DNA of 64,000 bases from Cellulosilyticum lentocellum DSM 5427. GTDB lineage: Bacteria > Bacillota > Clostridia > Lachnospirales > Cellulosilyticaceae. The DNA lies in assembly GCF_000178835.2 (NCBI RefSeq), contig NC_015275.1, positions 2,005,001-2,069,000 of the forward strand, in the 5' to 3' direction. The position numbers and the translations under genes were made by a program. This document shows positions 46,328 through 53,943 of the stretch, piece by piece. Each line of letters opens with the position of its first letter. Position 1 is the stretch's first letter. The notes beneath the pieces are model-generated. The model saw only the letters and a program-made list of their open reading frames with translations. It was not told where the DNA came from and did not search any database.

Positions 46328-46531
46328 ATGAAAGTTAAGATGGTCTGTACTAGAGATCAAGAAACAAAGGTAGTTGATTTACCCATGAGTGAGGAGGACT
46401 TACTTAAAATAAGAGCTACAGTTTTGGACCGTGATTCTATTGGATACATTGCAGGAGCGGATGTGAAATGTTATGACGAGACAGATAATGAAATAGAAAA
46501 TATTTTTGAATTCAATAAAAGTCTTCAATAA
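46328..46531 (+). CDS. Small conserved-looking protein after RNase J
   Basis: 67 residues from ATG 46328 (RBS AAAGGTGAG); a longer frame from 46250 would overlap RNase J without its own site. Acidic, soluble (MKVKMVCTRDQETKVVDLPM at the start), probably an alpha/beta fold. I do not recognise it. It shares the RNase J transcript and is followed by a 19-bp terminator, so any role would be tied to RNase J expression. Confidence 0.7.
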   Translation: MKVKMVCTRDQETKVVDLPMSEEDLLKIRATVLDRDSIGYIAGADVKCYDETDNEIENIFEFNKSLQ

Positions 46532-46546
46532 CTAAAAACGAGTCAC

Positions 46547-46591
46547 AAAAAAGGGTATAAACATTTACTTTTAATGTTTATACCCTTTTTT
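46547..46591 (+). terminator. Rho-independent terminator
   Basis: AAAAAAGGGTATAAACATT and AATGTTTATACCCTTTTTT form a perfect 19-bp stem around a 7-nt loop. Confidence 0.93.
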
Positions 46592-46632
46592 ATAAAGCTA
46601 GTAACGGGACATTCATTTAAGTATATAACTGG

Positions 46633-46734
46633 TTAAATGGTTACGTTTAATAACCTGTAAGTAATATATATAGTAGTTATAAATACAATGTACATAAAGG
46701 GAAATTCGTATTTCTTAAAGATTTTTAATATCAT
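46633..46734 (-). CDS. Putative 33-residue single-helix membrane peptide
   Basis: A short frame with AAGGAGT (plus-strand 46743-46749) eight bases before its ATG. The peptide has a basic start (MILKIFKKYEFPF) and one hydrophobic helix (MYIVFITTIYITY), ending LLNVTI. It resembles small membrane peptides such as type I toxins in size and layout only. It is the only candidate gene in the 46592-46933 stretch, which otherwise is AT-rich and featureless to me. Confidence 0.4.
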   Translation of the reverse strand: MILKIFKKYEFPFMYIVFITTIYITYRLLNVTI

Positions 46735-46933
46735 TACACTATACTCCTTAATAACTTATATATATACATAATAATATGAATCATTTTAATATTAAATGTA
46801 TTTTCTTATAAAAATAAATTATAAATCTGAAAAATTTATAAAGTAAGAATTTGTAACAAATAGAGTCAATGGTACCTCTTATTAAAAAATACTGATATTA
46901 TACGCCGATAAACATAAATATTTATTGACTAAC

Positions 46934-46967
46934 AAAAAAAGGATACAAGTAATAACTTGTATCCTTT
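46934..46967 (-). terminator. Terminator downstream of the tRNA-Thr remnant
   Basis: AAAGGATACAAGT and ACTTGTATCCTTT form a perfect 13-bp stem around 4 nt; on the minus strand it runs into seven T. It is the original terminator of the tRNA transcript. Confidence 0.85.
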
Positions 46968-46976
46968 AAATAGTAA

Positions 46977-47023
46977 AGCTCTCAACGGGACTTGAACCCG
47001 TGGCCTCCACCTTACCAAGGTGA
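46977..47023 (-). tRNA. tRNA-Thr(GGT) 3' half, prophage attachment site
   Basis: On the minus strand, tRNA positions 27-73 are present: the anticodon arm TCACC-TTGGTAA-GGTGG (anticodon GGT, threonine), variable loop AGGCC, T arm ACGGG-TTCAAGT-CCCGT, acceptor strand TGAGAGC and discriminator T. The 5' half and D arm are absent; phage sequence begins instead. This is the usual scar of an element integrated into the 3' part of a tRNA gene, with the intact copy expected at the far end. No CCA is encoded. Confidence 0.88.
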
Positions 47024-47164
47024 AACACTATGTTTTTACATTTACATGAAAAACTTTGAAAGCATTGATATTCAAAAGGATTTTTGGGTTTTAAACATAT
47101 ATTTATTTAACTAATTTTAGCTGGTTTTAACTGTATTTACTGACATATTTACTGACATGAAATA

Positions 47165-48262
47165 TCAAAATAAAATACCCTCCAATTGTTGCATTGTATC
47201 TTTTTGTAAGTCGGGAAGTACGTGCGAATATACATTTAAGGTTGTTTGAACATCGCTATGTCCCAGAATCTCACTTACTATTTTAGGGTTTGTACCATTT
47301 TGTAGTAATATAGTAGCGAAACTATGCCTAATATCATGGAATCGTATAGGTTCTAGTTTATATTCTTTTATAAGCTTTTTAAATGTTTTACCTAGATTTT
47401 CAGGATTTATTGATTCTCCATTATTGTGTGTACATATAAAACCTGAGTTTATATACTGTTTACCTAATAAATTCTCATTTTCTTCTTGACATCTTTTTTG
47501 ATAATCAAGGGCTAGTTTGGTCTTTTTAAGTAGCACAATTTTTCTTCTAGAGCTTTTTGTTTTTGTATCTTTTAATTTAAAGTTCCGTTGCATAGATCGT
47601 GAAACTGATATATCTCCGGTAATTGTGTTGTAATCACTCCATTTTAAACCACATATTTCTCCTTGTCTCATACCCGTAGTAAATGCAAGTAAAAATGGTA
47701 CATACCATTTTGTATCTTTAACAATATTTAAAAATTTATTAATTTGAACATTGTCCCATACTGTAAATTCTTGAGTAGTTAAAGAAGGAAGAGTAATCCC
47801 TTTAATGGGGGATATCTCTAATATCTTCCATTCAACACCTTTATCCATAATGCTTTTTAAAACATAGAAGTATTTTCGTATAGTTGCGGGAGATAAATGT
47901 TTTAAAGTCATTAAATATCTTTGTATGTGTATAGGTTGTATTGTTTTTAGTTTAACATTTCCAAATGCAGGAACAAGGGATTTATTTAATATTCCTTTAT
48001 AATTTTCTAACGCTCTATATGAAATGGTAGGCTTAGCATGCATTTCATACCATTGTTCCGCTAGTTCTCCAAAAGTCATATCATCAGCTTCAATCATGAT
48101 AGAGTTTTTTTTGATTTTATTCTGCATTTTAAGAAGTTCTTCTTTAGCTTCAGAACGCTTATCGAACCCACCACCAGATTTATATTTTCTTTTTCCACCA
48201 ATGTATCCTAAATAAATCATAGGATAATATCTATTACCACGTTTTCTTATATAATCAGACAT
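47165..48262 (-). CDS. int: Phage integrase (tyrosine recombinase)
   Basis: 365 residues from ATG 48262, downstream of AAGGAG; an in-frame GTG at 48274 touches that site. Domains: an N-terminal arm-binding part (RKRGNRYYPMIYLGYIGGKRK), a SAM-like core-binding domain and the catalytic domain. Catalytic residues are visible: Arg in FTTGMRQGEICGLKW, H-x-x-R in FHDIRHSFAT, His in ILGHSDVQ and Tyr in TLNVYSHV. It lies next to the tRNA-Thr attachment scar, so it is the likely enzyme for integration and excision. Confidence 0.95.
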   Translation of the reverse strand: MSDYIRKRGNRYYPMIYLGYIGGKRKYKSGGGFDKRSEAKEELLKMQNKIKKNSIMIEADDMTFGELAEQWYEMHAKPTISYRALENYKGILNKSLVPAFGNVKLKTIQPIHIQRYLMTLKHLSPATIRKYFYVLKSIMDKGVEWKILEISPIKGITLPSLTTQEFTVWDNVQINKFLNIVKDTKWYVPFLLAFTTGMRQGEICGLKWSDYNTITGDISVSRSMQRNFKLKDTKTKSSRRKIVLLKKTKLALDYQKRCQEENENLLGKQYINSGFICTHNNGESINPENLGKTFKKLIKEYKLEPIRFHDIRHSFATILLQNGTNPKIVSEILGHSDVQTTLNVYSHVLPDLQKDTMQQLEGILF

Positions 48263-48351
48263 ACAAACAAACACTCCTTATTGAAATATTGGAGCACATA
48301 ATATATACTTAACTTGTTAGGGTGTATATGTATATTTCATGCACTCAATAG

Positions 48352-48384
48352 GGGTTAAGTGTTGGTAGCACTTAACCCTTTTTT
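48352..48384 (+). terminator. Hairpin with T run between integrase and ImmA genes
   Basis: GGGTTAAGTG and CACTTAACCC form a 10-bp stem around TTGGTAG, followed by TTTTTT on the plus strand, although the flanking genes lie on the minus strand. It might stop antisense transcription into the lysogeny genes. Confidence 0.6.
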
Positions 48385-48387
48385 ATA

Positions 48388-48819
48388 TTATAGGATTGAA
48401 TAATTTTTATAAGTTTCAATGAATCCTCTATCAGCTTTTGATAATTCATGTTCATACACACATAAATTATCATTTTTCCAAAAACCTATTACATCAAGTA
48501 ACTTACATGCAAAATAGTTAGCTTCGTTTTCTTTTTTATTTTTTCTAATCCCAATATGAGTAAAATGTGCTTTTTCGAAAGGATGAAGAATTGCATGAGC
48601 TATTTCGTGAGCTAATACAATCAGTTTGTGAAAGTAGGATAGTGCACAGTTTAAAATAATAACCCCATATCGTTTCTCGTAGAAATAATATCCGCCGCCG
48701 CTTCCAATATTAACCTCATGTACTATAATGTGATTTTCAGTAGCTATTCTATATAAATCTGTAATACTTCCTTGTTGAGTTATTTTGTCTATAAGTTTAT
48801 TGATAAATTCTTTATGCAA
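48388..48819 (-). CDS. ImmA/IrrE-type metallopeptidase
   Basis: 143 residues with the zinc peptidase motif LAHEIAHAILHP (H-E-x-x-H) near residue 70 and a following NEANYFACKLL carrying the third ligand. In ICEBs1 and related elements ImmA cleaves the immunity repressor encoded beside it, triggering induction. The repressor gene lies directly upstream, 22 bases away, on the same strand, exactly as in that system. This suggests peptidase-controlled, possibly RecA- or signal-dependent prophage induction. Confidence 0.9.
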   Translation of the reverse strand: MHKEFINKLIDKITQQGSITDLYRIATENHIIVHEVNIGSGGGYYFYEKRYGVIILNCALSYFHKLIVLAHEIAHAILHPFEKAHFTHIGIRKNKKENEANYFACKLLDVIGFWKNDNLCVYEHELSKADRGFIETYKNYSIL

Positions 48820-48841
48820 TACAAGCCCCCCTAGTAATATT

Positions 48842-49246
48842 CTATTTCCTGTATTTTTTAGGAGTAAATCTTTCTTTATTCTTAAGTTTAACCATTTCTA
48901 ATGCCCCTTGAATTGCAACCCTATAAAGCTCTTTATCATCTTCATTAACTTCTCCACCATATGCTAGGGCCTCTCCATTTTCTAAATTAGACATTATTTT
49001 TTCAAGCGATTTTGCAATATCCTTTTCATCTCTAGAATTTAACTTTAATATTTTATCTTCTCTCTCCAATAAATAATCTATGGATACATGGAAATAATCT
49101 GCAACCTTCTGAAGCTTGTCAGTAGAAGGCGAACTTTTATCCCATTTACTAATAGTTCCTTTACCAAAGCCTAATTCTCTTTCGAGAGAGCTTTGTGTTG
49201 TAGCATTTCTTCTACATAATTCTTGTATTTTTTCAACCAGCATCAT
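48842..49246 (-). CDS. CI-like repressor with XRE helix-turn-helix
   Basis: 134 residues. The N-terminal DNA-binding domain (residues 1-62) shows RRNATTQSSLERELGFGKGTISKWDKSSPS, a classic XRE helix-turn-helix, followed by a short acidic and basic tail without the S24 self-cleavage domain. Inactivation therefore probably depends on the ImmA peptidase downstream. It likely binds the repeated TGAATATTTTCA-type sites in 49302-49473. Start ATG 49246 (or 49243) follows AAAGAGGTG. Confidence 0.9.
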   Translation of the reverse strand: MMLVEKIQELCRRNATTQSSLERELGFGKGTISKWDKSSPSTDKLQKVADYFHVSIDYLLEREDKILKLNSRDEKDIAKSLEKIMSNLENGEALAYGGEVNEDDKELYRVAIQGALEMVKLKNKERFTPKKYRK

Positions 49247-49292
49247 ATTACACCTCTTTCAATTGAATGAAGAAAAAACATCAAAAACTATG

Positions 49293-49321
49293 TTGACATG
49301 ATGAATATTTTCAACTATACT
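49293..49321 (+). promoter_or_regulatory. Rightward early promoter with operator in spacer
   Basis: TTGACA (49293-49298), 17-bp spacer, TATACT (49316-49321). The spacer contains TGAATATTTTCA (49302-49313), one of three related near-palindromic sites; the others are TGAATATTTTCT (49432-49443) and TGGAAATATTCA (49462-49473). It likely drives the early genes from 49526. Confidence 0.75.
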
Positions 49322-49452
49322 GTATTTAAGCATAACCCATATGCAAACATAAAGACAGTAAATAAAAGATATAGATATAAATAAAACGTCTCGTTCCCTA
49401 ACTAGCGTATTATTTGTCATATCTTAAATGATGAATATTTTCTTCAACTACA

Positions 49453-49481
49453 ATAATACAATGGAAATATTCAACTGTCAA
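49453..49481 (-). promoter_or_regulatory. Leftward promoter for the repressor, facing the early promoter
   Basis: On the minus strand TTGACA (49481-49476), 17-bp spacer, TATTAT (49458-49453); the third operator-like site lies in its spacer. It points toward the repressor and toward the rightward promoter, so their transcripts would overlap by roughly 115-120 bases. Confidence 0.7.
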
Positions 49482-49525
49482 TATATTATGCTTAAAAAAT
49501 AAACAATTAAAAGGAGGAATGTATC

Positions 49526-49732
49526 ATGGCAAGATGCGTGACTAGGAAATACACAACTTTTGGTAAAGAAGTGGCTAAGAAACTGATTGATTTAGACATG
49601 AACAACTCAGATTTAGCTAAAAAAATTGGTGTAAGTCCCATGTATATATCAGACATCTTACAAGGGAAGAGAATAGCTACGGAGCGCAAGAAACAAATAG
49701 CTGAAATATTAGGACTAACGATTGCTATTTAA
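49526..49732 (+). CDS. Cro-like helix-turn-helix protein
   Basis: 68 residues, nearly all an XRE-type DNA-binding domain: LIDLDMNNSDLAKKIGVSPMYISDILQGKR. As the first rightward gene opposite the repressor, it is the probable Cro counterpart that blocks repressor synthesis in lytic growth. AAAGGAGG precedes its ATG. The ribosome site of the next gene overlaps its end. Confidence 0.85.
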   Translation: MARCVTRKYTTFGKEVAKKLIDLDMNNSDLAKKIGVSPMYISDILQGKRIATERKKQIAEILGLTIAI

Positions 49733-49745
49733 AGGAGGTACATAT

Positions 49746-49943
49746 ATGTCAAAAAAGCATGTTTACAGTGTAAAGGAAGCTGCAAAAAAATTAGATGTAT
49801 GTGAAATGACTATATATCGAAAGGTTAAAACCAATGAAATCCCTGCAAAAAGGGTTGGTAAAGCTATACGTATACCTGCGCAATATATTGACGATTTCTA
49901 TAATAATCCAATTAGTGATGTTCAAAAGTTTATTTTTGGTTAA
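49746..49943 (+). CDS. Excisionase-like helix-turn-helix protein
   Basis: 65 residues from ATG 49746 (RBS AAAGGAGG at the stop of the previous gene). It has the MerR/Xis-type winged-helix layout of the excisionase family: YSVKEAAKKLDVCEMTIYRKVKTNEIPAKRVGKAIRIP. It may act as the recombination directionality factor for the integrase or as an early regulator; the sequence does not decide. Confidence 0.8.
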   Translation: MSKKHVYSVKEAAKKLDVCEMTIYRKVKTNEIPAKRVGKAIRIPAQYIDDFYNNPISDVQKFIFG

Positions 49944-49983
49944 AACAACAATTTGATTAAGTAAAGAAAGAGAGGTACTAAAG

Positions 49984-50814
49984 ATGAATAAAGAATTAAA
50001 TCAGGCATTGGCTACAGGTAATAATACTCCAGTAGTGCTAATCGGTAAAAATGGACAAGCTATTGAAACTATAAGCAGCATAGAAGTATCAGAAATGGTA
50101 GAAAAGCCACACAACGATTTATTAAAGGATATTAGAAGATATATTACTCAATTAGCCGAGGGAAATCTTTCCCACAGCGAATTCTTTATTGAAAGTACAT
50201 ATTTAGATGCAAATAGACAAAGTAGAACATGTTATCAAGTTACTAGAAAAGGTTGCGAACTAATTGCAAACAAGCTTATAGGAACAAAGGGCACATGTTT
50301 TACAGCAAGATATGTAAATAGATTTCATAGCATGGAAAACTACATAAAACAAAAAGAATCATATCAGATTGATGATCCCATTGAACGTGCTAAAGCTTGG
50401 ATATTAGAACAGCAAGAAAAGCAAGTATTACAACTAGAAAATAAGCAGCAACAGCAGATAATCGGCGAGCTTCAACCTAAAGCATCCTATTACGATTTAG
50501 TATTACAAAGTACGGAACTCATGCCTATTACTTTAATAGCTAAAGACTACGGCATGAGTGCAAATGCAATGAATAAAACACTATTTAATCTAAATGTTCA
50601 GTATAACCAATCAGGTACATGGCTTTTATATGCAAAGCATCACGCTAAAGGATACACACAATCAAAGACACAAACTTATACAAGAGGTGATGGTTCAACT
50701 GGAATTAAGCTTCATACTCAGTGGACACAAAAAGGAAGACTATTTCTTTATTCTTTATTAAAAGAAAATGGGATTTTACCAGTTATAGAACGTGAAGATG
50801 GAGGACAAGCATAA
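49984..50814 (+). CDS. Phage antirepressor (Rha N-domain plus KilA-C)
   Basis: 276 residues. Residues about 25-115 form a Rha-type DNA-binding domain (VSEMVEKPHNDLLKDIRRYI, YQVTRKGCELIANKLIGTKG). A Gln-rich coiled linker follows (EQQEKQVLQLENKQQQQI). Residues about 165-265 form a KilA-C/ANT domain (AKDYGMSANAMNKTLFNLNV, WTQKGRLFLYSLLK). Such proteins counteract the repressor during induction. Its stop overlaps the next start (TAATG). Confidence 0.88.
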   Translation: MNKELNQALATGNNTPVVLIGKNGQAIETISSIEVSEMVEKPHNDLLKDIRRYITQLAEGNLSHSEFFIESTYLDANRQSRTCYQVTRKGCELIANKLIGTKGTCFTARYVNRFHSMENYIKQKESYQIDDPIERAKAWILEQQEKQVLQLENKQQQQIIGELQPKASYYDLVLQSTELMPITLIAKDYGMSANAMNKTLFNLNVQYNQSGTWLLYAKHHAKGYTQSKTQTYTRGDGSTGIKLHTQWTQKGRLFLYSLLKENGILPVIEREDGGQA

Positions 50815-50990
50815 TGAGTAAAAAAGCAAAGGAACTAAAGCAACAAAAAAGAGATGCTATTACATCTACTTTACAAGCTAAGATGAGGGCCAATAGAGAA
50901 AAGGTACATGAATGCTTAAGAGTAGGAGATAGTGCAGGAGCAAGCCATTACAGTTCTTTAAATACTCAGTTAAGGGGGCTATTAAAATGA
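50814..50990 (+). CDS. Small basic phage protein
   Basis: 58 residues, helical and basic (starts MSKKAKELKQQKRDAITSTL, ends LNTQLRGLLK). It starts in a TAATG overlap with the antirepressor gene and ends in an ATGA overlap with the next one, which strongly supports a translated gene. Function unknown. Confidence 0.7.
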   Translation: MSKKAKELKQQKRDAITSTLQAKMRANREKVHECLRVGDSAGASHYSSLNTQLRGLLK

Positions 50991-51229
50991 AAAACCTTCT
51001 TAAAGAGATATTAGCAGCTATTGCACTAATAGTAGCATTTACGCTCGTTTTATTTCCACCTTCATTATCATCAGATGAAGTCAAAATAATCTTAGGCTTA
51101 CCAAGTGTAATTTTTCTCAGCTTTTACATGGGAGTGTATATTACCAAACGTGAACGTTACAAAAGAGAATTTGAAAAGAAAAAAAGCATGGCAAAGGCGG
51201 CAACCTTTAACCATGCACATAGAAAATAA
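50987..51229 (+). CDS. Small phage membrane protein
   Basis: 80 residues with two hydrophobic segments (ILAAIALIVAFTLVLFPPS and IILGLPSVIFLSFYMGVYI) and a strongly basic tail (KREFEKKKSMAKAATFNHAH). Coupled to the previous gene through ATGA. Function unknown; the inner-membrane location follows from the layout. Confidence 0.72.
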   Translation: MKNLLKEILAAIALIVAFTLVLFPPSLSSDEVKIILGLPSVIFLSFYMGVYITKRERYKREFEKKKSMAKAATFNHAHRK

Positions 51230-51271
51230 AATTTCAAGATGATATTAACACGAAAGGAGTGAATATGCAAT

Positions 51272-52042
51272 ATGTCAGATGCGATTAACAGGGCATATTA
51301 CTCTATTATTCCAGCAAATGTTAGATATGATAGTGATCTTACCGCTAATGCTAAGCTGCTCTACGGAGAAATAACAGCACTTTGCAATGACAAGGGATAT
51401 TGCTGGGCGAGCAATGAGTATTTTTCTAAGCTCTATGGGGTTAGTAAAAAATCTATATCGACATGGATTAGTCAATTAGTCAAAAAGAATTATATAAGTT
51501 TAGATATTACATACAAAGAAGGTAGTAAAGAAATTCTCTATAGGTATTTACGAATTCTTCCATACCCTATGGAAGAAAAGGTTAATACCCCTATGGAAGA
51601 AAAGGTTAAAGAGAATAATACAGATATTAATAATACATTTAATAATAATATAGTGCTGATTATTGAGTATTTGAATAGTATTTGTGGAACTAATTATAAA
51701 CCAACTAGTAAGACTACAAAGAGATTAATTGTAGCTAGATTAAAAGAACATTATACCGTTGATGATTTTAAAAAAGTAATATTCACAATGTCAAGTAAAT
51801 GGAAAGGAACAAAGTTTGAACAGTATTTAAGACCATCAACCTTATTCAATGAAGATAAGTTCGAGGGGTATCTAAATCAATATAAGAATATAGGTAAATT
51901 TGAGAATGGTGCATCAAGTAGCAAAATTGAAAAATTTAATAGTATGGCTTCTCATGATTGGGACTTTGATGAATTAGAGAAATTACAACTAGAAAGGAAA
52001 TCAAAACTAGTTAAAGAAAGAGAGGGACATTCAAGTGAGTGA
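51272..52042 (+). CDS. Phage replication organiser (HTH plus Phg_2220_C domain)
   Basis: 256 residues. The N-terminus is a winged-helix domain of the HTH_36 type (AKLLYGEITALCNDKGYCWA, YGVSKKSISTWISQLVKKNY). After a short repeat (PMEEKVN/PMEEKVK) comes the C-terminal domain found in phage replisome organisers: IIEYLNSICGTNYKPTSKTT, WKGTKFEQYLRPSTLFNEDK and FEGYLN. It probably binds the phage origin and recruits the host helicase loader. No separate DnaC-like loader is seen nearby. Confidence 0.88.
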   Translation: MSDAINRAYYSIIPANVRYDSDLTANAKLLYGEITALCNDKGYCWASNEYFSKLYGVSKKSISTWISQLVKKNYISLDITYKEGSKEILYRYLRILPYPMEEKVNTPMEEKVKENNTDINNTFNNNIVLIIEYLNSICGTNYKPTSKTTKRLIVARLKEHYTVDDFKKVIFTMSSKWKGTKFEQYLRPSTLFNEDKFEGYLNQYKNIGKFENGASSSKIEKFNSMASHDWDFDELEKLQLERKSKLVKEREGHSSE

Positions 52043-52223
52043 TCCACACAAAGCAACAGATGAACTGTTAATTTGGGCAGCAGAAGTGGCTGAAAAGGCA
52101 GATTGTAATACAACATTGGTTGTAGCTAATTTTTACGAAGAGAATAAGAAACCAGGTAGAACGGTAGAGCAGTTAAAGGTAGTAGTAGAAAATAATTTGA
52201 TAAATGGGGTGAATCACAAATGA
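52035..52223 (+). CDS. Small phage protein, unknown
   Basis: 62 residues starting with GTG 52035, overlapping the replication gene by eight bases, and ending in an ATGA overlap with the next gene. Acidic and helical (DELLIWAAEVAEKADCNTTL). The overlap arrangement is the main evidence that it is translated. Confidence 0.65.
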   Translation: MSDPHKATDELLIWAAEVAEKADCNTTLVVANFYEENKKPGRTVEQLKVVVENNLINGVNHK

Positions 52224-52639
52224 AGATAAAAACAATAGTTACAGGCTGCAACAGAAAACAAGCAAGAAGTATTGCATTAGAACAAGAAGCCAGAGCAAAG
52301 AGAGAAGAAACTAAAAATAAAATAGCTAATAAACTACTAAATGATACTAAAGAACAGCTTATAGCTAAATCTAAAGATCTTATAGTAGTGGTAGACAAGA
52401 GTATTGAGCTAGCTAAAGAGATTGCAGATCTAACCCAAACAAACGAAAGTTTGGACAAGGAAAATGCTAGCCTAAAAAATAAACTTAAGCTCAGAGAACT
52501 TACTATAAGTTGTCGAGAGGAAGAAATTGATAAGCTTAAGTTAAACATTAATACTCTACAACAGGCACTTAAAGAAGCAGATAAGGATATAGCATTAGCA
52601 AGCAGACCGCTTTGGAAGAAGGTGCTTGGAAAATGTTAA
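52220..52639 (+). CDS. Coiled-coil phage protein
   Basis: 139 residues. A basic N-terminus (GCNRKQARSIALEQEARAKR) is followed by a long coiled coil of about 90 residues (KSIELAKEIADLTQTNESLD and onward) and a basic end. Possibly involved in a nucleoprotein complex during replication, but no specific family is recognised. Confidence 0.72.
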   Translation: MKIKTIVTGCNRKQARSIALEQEARAKREETKNKIANKLLNDTKEQLIAKSKDLIVVVDKSIELAKEIADLTQTNESLDKENASLKNKLKLRELTISCREEEIDKLKLNINTLQQALKEADKDIALASRPLWKKVLGKC

Positions 52640-52860
52640 GTGAAATCTATGCTTTAGATAAAAATAATGTAGATATTAAAAAGCTTACACAGGTTTGCGA
52701 TAAGATTAGAAAACTTAAAAGTATGCCAAGCGGTGTTACAGAGATAGTATGGCAGTTTCAAAGAGATAAAGTAGCTACAAGCTATTGTAGGGACAGGCTG
52801 TATTGGTTGGCATATCAACTAGAGAAAAATGGAATTTCAGTAGGTTGGAAGAAGCTATAA
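52633..52860 (+). CDS. Small phage protein, unknown
   Basis: 75 residues from ATG 52633 (MLSEIYALDKNNVDIKKLTQ), overlapping the coiled-coil gene by seven bases; the longer TTG-started frame at 52612 is less likely. Its TAA overlaps the next ATG. No motif recognised. Confidence 0.62.
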   Translation: MLSEIYALDKNNVDIKKLTQVCDKIRKLKSMPSGVTEIVWQFQRDKVATSYCRDRLYWLAYQLEKNGISVGWKKL

Positions 52861-53123
52861 TGCAAGTTTGGAAAGCTTATGTAGGGAATAGCAAGCTAGG
52901 TGGTAAGCCCTTAACAGCAGAGGTAGTACATAAAAGCTTTAGTAAAAGCAGAATAAAGGCTTGTGAGATAGAGGATATATTTCACTATTTAGGCACTATT
53001 AAGTGCAATGGTAATTGTGAGGAACATCTTAAGAGTTACCTAAGAAGTGAAATAGGTAGCGAAGAAGTTAAATTTAATGAGGTAATAGATGAATTAGGAG
53101 AAAAACAGTTAAGGTTGTGGTGA
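52860..53123 (+). CDS. Small phage protein, unknown
   Basis: 87 residues starting at the TAATG junction at 52860 (MQVWKAYVGNSKLGGKPLTA). Three cysteines occur in IKACEIEDIF and IKCNGNCEEH, too few for a clear zinc finger. Function unknown. Confidence 0.62.
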   Translation: MQVWKAYVGNSKLGGKPLTAEVVHKSFSKSRIKACEIEDIFHYLGTIKCNGNCEEHLKSYLRSEIGSEEVKFNEVIDELGEKQLRLW

Positions 53124-53124
53124 T

Positions 53125-53361
53125 ATGCAGAAATCAAAGCAGCAACTTAAAGATGAATCTGTAGAGAGATTTAGAATCACAGTAGAAGCAACTAGAAAAG
53201 ATATACGATCACTAGATGAAAAGATTAGTGAACTTAATGAATTAAAAATTAATGAAGCTACAGCAGAAGTAATAAATGTATTAGAAGGCATAAGAAGAGA
53301 TCTTTGCTATGGGAAAGACAATGTGAAAAGGATAAGGAGGGTTCTAAATGCCAAAACCTAA
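53125..53361 (+). CDS. Helical phage protein, unknown
   Basis: 78 residues, charged and almost fully helical (EATRKDIRSLDEKISELNEL), with a basic C-terminus (DNVKRIRRVLNAK). It overlaps the next gene by 14 bases. Function unknown. Confidence 0.65.
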   Translation: MQKSKQQLKDESVERFRITVEATRKDIRSLDEKISELNELKINEATAEVINVLEGIRRDLCYGKDNVKRIRRVLNAKT

Positions 53362-53533
53362 GATTTATATGGCAGTTACAGCAGATAGTTTAGAATTACC
53401 TCTTTTTGTAGGAACAAGTACAGAGGTTGCAGCTTGGGCAGGTATAACATGTAGAGCTTTATATTCAAATATAAATCAAGGAATGAGTGGAAAATACAAA
53501 GGGAGGAAATTTATAGCTATAGAGGAGGAATAG
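53348..53533 (+). CDS. Small phage protein, unknown
   Basis: 61 residues. The segment TEVAAWAGITCRALYSNINQ reads like a small helix-turn-helix of a type seen in phage proteins that sense codon-repeat NUMOD-like sequences, but the call is weak. GGAGG lies just before the ATG. Confidence 0.65.
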   Translation: MPKPKIYMAVTADSLELPLFVGTSTEVAAWAGITCRALYSNINQGMSGKYKGRKFIAIEEE

Positions 53534-53534
53534 T

Positions 53535-53912
53535 ATGCATGGGAATAAGCCAATAGAAATAGTTCAGCTTGATTATTATACAGGTGAATATGTTGGAGAA
53601 TATGTAAGCGTATGTGAAGCAGCAAAAGATAATAATGTTGCAGCTCATAGTATAAGAACATCAATTCAAAAGAATATAAGAATGAGAAGTTGCAAGTTAT
53701 TCTTTATGAAAAAATCAGATTATAATCCACAAAAGGATTTATCACTAAAAATAGGACTCATTAATTGCTACATGAATCTATTAAATATTTTAAATGATAA
53801 ATATGAAGTTATTGATGAGTTAGAACATCAATTCTTAATAAAAACAAAAGATGGTGATCTAATAAAATATCCAAAAAATATGTTTAACTGTAGCAAACAA
53901 AGGGATGTTTAA
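53535..53912 (+). CDS. Phage protein with NUMOD1-like N-terminus
   Basis: 125 residues. The start (IEIVQLDYYTGEYVGEYVSV then CEAAKDNNVAAHSIRTSIQK) resembles the NUMOD1 DNA-binding module found beside homing nucleases, here without a nuclease domain. The C-terminal part is a charged domain (INCYMNLLNILNDKYEVIDE) of unknown function. GGAGG precedes the ATG. Confidence 0.6.
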   Translation: MHGNKPIEIVQLDYYTGEYVGEYVSVCEAAKDNNVAAHSIRTSIQKNIRMRSCKLFFMKKSDYNPQKDLSLKIGLINCYMNLLNILNDKYEVIDELEHQFLIKTKDGDLIKYPKNMFNCSKQRDV

Positions 53913-53943
53913 CAAAGTTGATTTTTAATAAGGAGGAATATAG

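Noticed and set aside
46977-47023. Complete tRNA-Thr gene
   Set aside because: D arm and 5' acceptor strand are missing; upstream sequence is AT-rich phage DNA.
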